Assembly: GCA_026461645.1 (NCBI GenBank) | Contig: JAPJMP010000207.1 | Coordinates: 1 to 8,546, forward strand | Length of the DNA: 8,546 bases | Direction: 5' to 3' | DNA from: Burkholderiales bacterium | Lineage (GTDB): Bacteria; Pseudomonadota; Gammaproteobacteria; Burkholderiales; UBA11063 | Part shown: piece by piece, positions 6,551 to 8,546 of the stretch | Position numbering within the stretch: the first letter of the stretch is position 1 | Layout of the letters: each line of letters starts with the position of its first letter | Made by a program: the position numbers and the translations under genes | Notes under the pieces: generated by a model | What the model was told of the DNA's origin: nothing | Databases searched by the model: none | The model's input: the letters and a program-made list of their open reading frames with translations, nothing else

Positions 6551-7489
6551 ATGCAAAATATTTTATTTATAGCAAATGCTCTTGAAACCTTTAATCTAAA
6601 AACGGATAGCACTTATTTATTGCTTGTTACAGCACAAGAGATGGGCTACAATGTCTACTGCTGTCAAGCTTGTGATATTAGCTATAGTAACAATCAAGTT
6701 TATGCTCAAGCTAACTTAATCTCAATAGATAATAGTAGAAATGATCAAAATTGGTTTAAAGTTATTAATAGTACTAGTTTAGATTTAAACTATTTTAGTG
6801 CTGGGGTACACGTTCGAACGGATCCTCCAGTAGATTTGGAGTATTTAAATTTAACCCAACTATTATCAATAGCAGAAAAACAAGGTGTTAAAGTTTACAA
6901 CAATAGTTCTAGTTTGCGAAATTTTAATGAAAAATTGGCAATTTTAAATTTTTCGCATTTATGCACACCAACCATGATAAGTAAAAATAAAACCGCAATT
7001 TTAGATTTTATTAATCTACATAACTCTTGTGTAATTAAACCCCTAAATCAAATGGCTGGCCGTGGAGTTTTTAAAATCGATAAAAATGATATAAATCTTT
7101 TAGCCATAATTGAAATAACCACCAAATACTACAATGAAACCGTAATGATTCAAAAATTTATTCCAGATGTGGTTAATGGTGATAGACGTGTTTTTATAAT
7201 TCATGGCAAAGTTATGGAATATTGTGTCTGTCGCGTTCCACAATCAGGTCAAATAAGGAGTAATCTTGCCGCTGGAGGTAGTGGTAAAGCTGTAACATTA
7301 ACTGAAGATAATTATCGCATTGCCAATGAAGTTGCAATCTGGTTACAGCAGCAAAAAATAATTTTTGCTGGATTAGATATTATTGGCTCCTATTTAAATG
7401 AAATAAATATTACTAGTCCAACCGGATTACCGCTAATAAATAGAGAAGTTGGAGTTAATTTAGCAAAAATTATTTTAGGTACAAAGTAG
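6551..7489 (+). CDS. gshB: Glutathione synthetase
   Basis: Cytosolic ATP-grasp ligase that joins gamma-glutamylcysteine and glycine to make glutathione. The 312 residues match the family (E. coli about 316). Visible in order: an N-terminal domain opening ILFIANALETFNLKTDST, VRTDPPVDLEY at 88-98 (family RKDPPFDxEY), NSSSLRNFNEK at 118-128, ATP-grasp VIKPLNQMAGRGVF at 161-174, NGDRRVFII at 209-217, RSNLAAGGSG at 236-245, GLDIIG at 274-279 and the metal/nucleotide-binding ENITSP-type block EINITSP at 284-290. The glycine-rich loop reads MAG where many relatives have MGG. The ATG at 6551 has only weak Shine-Dalgarno matches (GGAT, or TAGG ten bases upstream), but the N-terminus aligns fully with relatives. 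The TAG stop overlaps the next gene's GTG. No gshA is in the window. Confidence 0.95.
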   Translation: MQNILFIANALETFNLKTDSTYLLLVTAQEMGYNVYCCQACDISYSNNQVYAQANLISIDNSRNDQNWFKVINSTSLDLNYFSAGVHVRTDPPVDLEYLNLTQLLSIAEKQGVKVYNNSSSLRNFNEKLAILNFSHLCTPTMISKNKTAILDFINLHNSCVIKPLNQMAGRGVFKIDKNDINLLAIIEITTKYYNETVMIQKFIPDVVNGDRRVFIIHGKVMEYCVCRVPQSGQIRSNLAAGGSGKAVTLTEDNYRIANEVAIWLQQQKIIFAGLDIIGSYLNEINITSPTGLPLINREVGVNLAKIILGTK

Positions 7490-8544
7490 TGACTAATTCA
7501 TTATTTATACCTCAATTAATCGCAATAGTTGGCACTAATAATATTATCGTTGATAATGAGGCAAGGAAACCTTTCGAGAAAGAGTGGCGCGGAAAATTTT
7601 GCGCTGCATCTTTAGCCGTGGTATTTCCACAAACATTAGAACAAATTCAGCATCTAATCAAATTATGCTCTAATTTCAAAATTCATATTGTTCCGCAAGG
7701 GGGAAATACTTCACTTTGCGCCGCGGCAATTCCCGAAATTTCAAACCAAAATCAAGAAATTATTTTAAATTTAAGTAAATTAAATAAAATAATAAAGCTA
7801 GATAAATTAAATCACACCATTGAAGTTGAGGCTGGTTGCACCCTGCAACAAATACAAAGTTTTGCTAATGCCAACAATCTTTATTTTCCATTAAGTATCG
7901 GCTCTGAAGGCAGCTGTCAAATTGGTGGCAATATTGCCACCAATGCCGGTGGAATCCATGTTGTCAAATATGGAATGATGCGCCAGTTAGTACTAGGCTT
8001 AGAGGTTGTATTAGCTGATGGAAGTGTTTTGCAACAGCAACAGGAATTATACAAAAATAATTCTTATTTGGATTTAAAACAATTATTTATTGGTAGTGAA
8101 GGTACATTAGGCATAATCACTAAAGCGGTATTAAAACTATATCCACAACCCAATAATTACATTTGTGGATTAATTGCTTGTAACAGTATTAACAAAGCAA
8201 TTGAAGTATTTAACTTATTAACCCAACAATATGATTTGCATGCTTTTGAAATAATAAATAAATATACTCAAAACATTTATAATTGTTCTTTTAGCAATAA
8301 TCCATTTGCTTTAACTGCAGAATGGCTAATTTTATTTGAACTAATAGATAATCTAAATGATAATCTGGATGCTTTTGCACAAAGTTTAACACAATTTAAT
8401 CTTGATTTAAATAATGTAATTTTAGCTAGCAATGAAAAAGAAAGAAAAAATTTATGGCAACAGCGAGAAAACATTCCCCTAGCCGAGAAATATGCGAGTT
8501 GTGCTGAAATTTTTCTGCGGTATAACAAAACTGCAGAATCTTGA
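7489..8544 (+). CDS. FAD-linked D-2-hydroxyacid dehydrogenase (GlcD/D2HGDH family), frame broken near the window edge
   Basis: A flavoprotein of the vanillyl-alcohol-oxidase/GlcD family that oxidises a D-2-hydroxyacid such as D-2-hydroxyglutarate or D-lactate; the substrate cannot be read from what is present. FAD-domain motifs: VPQGGNTSL (68-76), VEAGCTL (113-119), SEGSCQIGGNIATNAGG (139-155), LVLGLEVVLADG (167-178) and IGSEGTLGI (201-209). The FAD-oxidase C-terminal domain begins about 220 and reaches LWQQRENIP (322-330). The start is GTG inside TAGTG, overlapping the gshB stop by one base, with TAGG nine bases upstream; the first residues fit family N-termini. After about residue 335 the expected SIKHDISxP block is absent, and the frame stops at TGA 8542-8544, giving 351 residues against about 460 for relatives. 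In the next frame 8522-8545 reads ITKLQNLD, which resembles the expected continuation. A frameshift is therefore likely, and the rest of the gene would lie beyond the window. Confidence 0.85.
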   Translation: MTNSLFIPQLIAIVGTNNIIVDNEARKPFEKEWRGKFCAASLAVVFPQTLEQIQHLIKLCSNFKIHIVPQGGNTSLCAAAIPEISNQNQEIILNLSKLNKIIKLDKLNHTIEVEAGCTLQQIQSFANANNLYFPLSIGSEGSCQIGGNIATNAGGIHVVKYGMMRQLVLGLEVVLADGSVLQQQQELYKNNSYLDLKQLFIGSEGTLGIITKAVLKLYPQPNNYICGLIACNSINKAIEVFNLLTQQYDLHAFEIINKYTQNIYNCSFSNNPFALTAEWLILFELIDNLNDNLDAFAQSLTQFNLDLNNVILASNEKERKNLWQQRENIPLAEKYASCAEIFLRYNKTAES

Positions 8545-8546
8545 TC

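Noticed and set aside
8494..8546. RYNKTAES at the end of the dehydrogenase frame looked like the RYDKTA segment near the C-terminus of some IS5-type transposases, suggesting an insertion.
   Set aside because: The match is only a few residues, no terminal inverted repeat is visible, and the neighbouring frame gives a better continuation of the dehydrogenase.

Overview
The window is AT-rich, tightly packed bacterial DNA from a Gram-negative. Two lipobox proteins are present, one of them an LptM-like envelope lipoprotein. The gene set (NAD kinase, E3 with its own lipoyl domain, AscD-type reductase, GshB) is proteobacterial. An E3 with an N-terminal lipoyl domain together with a free-standing 'CDP-6-deoxy-glucoseen reductase'-like protein is a combination I associate with Betaproteobacteria such as Neisseriales. 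The low GC suggests an AT-rich or reduced lineage. This placement is inference; there is no rRNA in the window.

Left part (23-3786, minus strand): one compact, probably co-transcribed group. It runs from a [2Fe-2S]/FAD reductase at 3786, through a 38-residue LptM-like lipoprotein (2782-2666) and dihydrolipoamide dehydrogenase with a fused lipoyl domain (2646-907), to NAD kinase (898-23). Gaps are 5, 19 and 8 bases. An extended -10 promoter sits just upstream of the reductase. Three of the four proteins handle NAD(P)H, flavin or lipoyl redox chemistry; the lipoprotein appears to be a passenger.

Middle (3787-6550): a 452-base divergent intergenic region carries a good sigma70-type promoter (TTGACT-18-TATAAT) and a leader hairpin. 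It leads to a monocistronic 618-residue lipoprotein of alpha/beta-hydrolase type, probably an outer-membrane-anchored or surface lipase/esterase. Its nucleophile elbow is SxSxG rather than GxSxG, and its cysteines lie in four close pairs. After it comes a perfect 17-bp inverted repeat and then a 455-base gap with no gene I can support.

Right part (6551-8546, plus strand): glutathione synthetase gshB overlaps by one base (TAGTG) a GTG-started FAD-linked D-2-hydroxyacid dehydrogenase. The dehydrogenase reading frame breaks about 50 bases before the window edge. The last eight codons of a neighbouring frame look like the expected continuation, so this is a real frameshift or an error near a contig end.

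I found no CRISPR array, tRNA, rRNA, intact mobile element or clear novel multi-gene system. The most useful observations are the unlisted LptM-like gene, the unusual hydrolase, the frame break at the right edge and the 17-bp palindrome.
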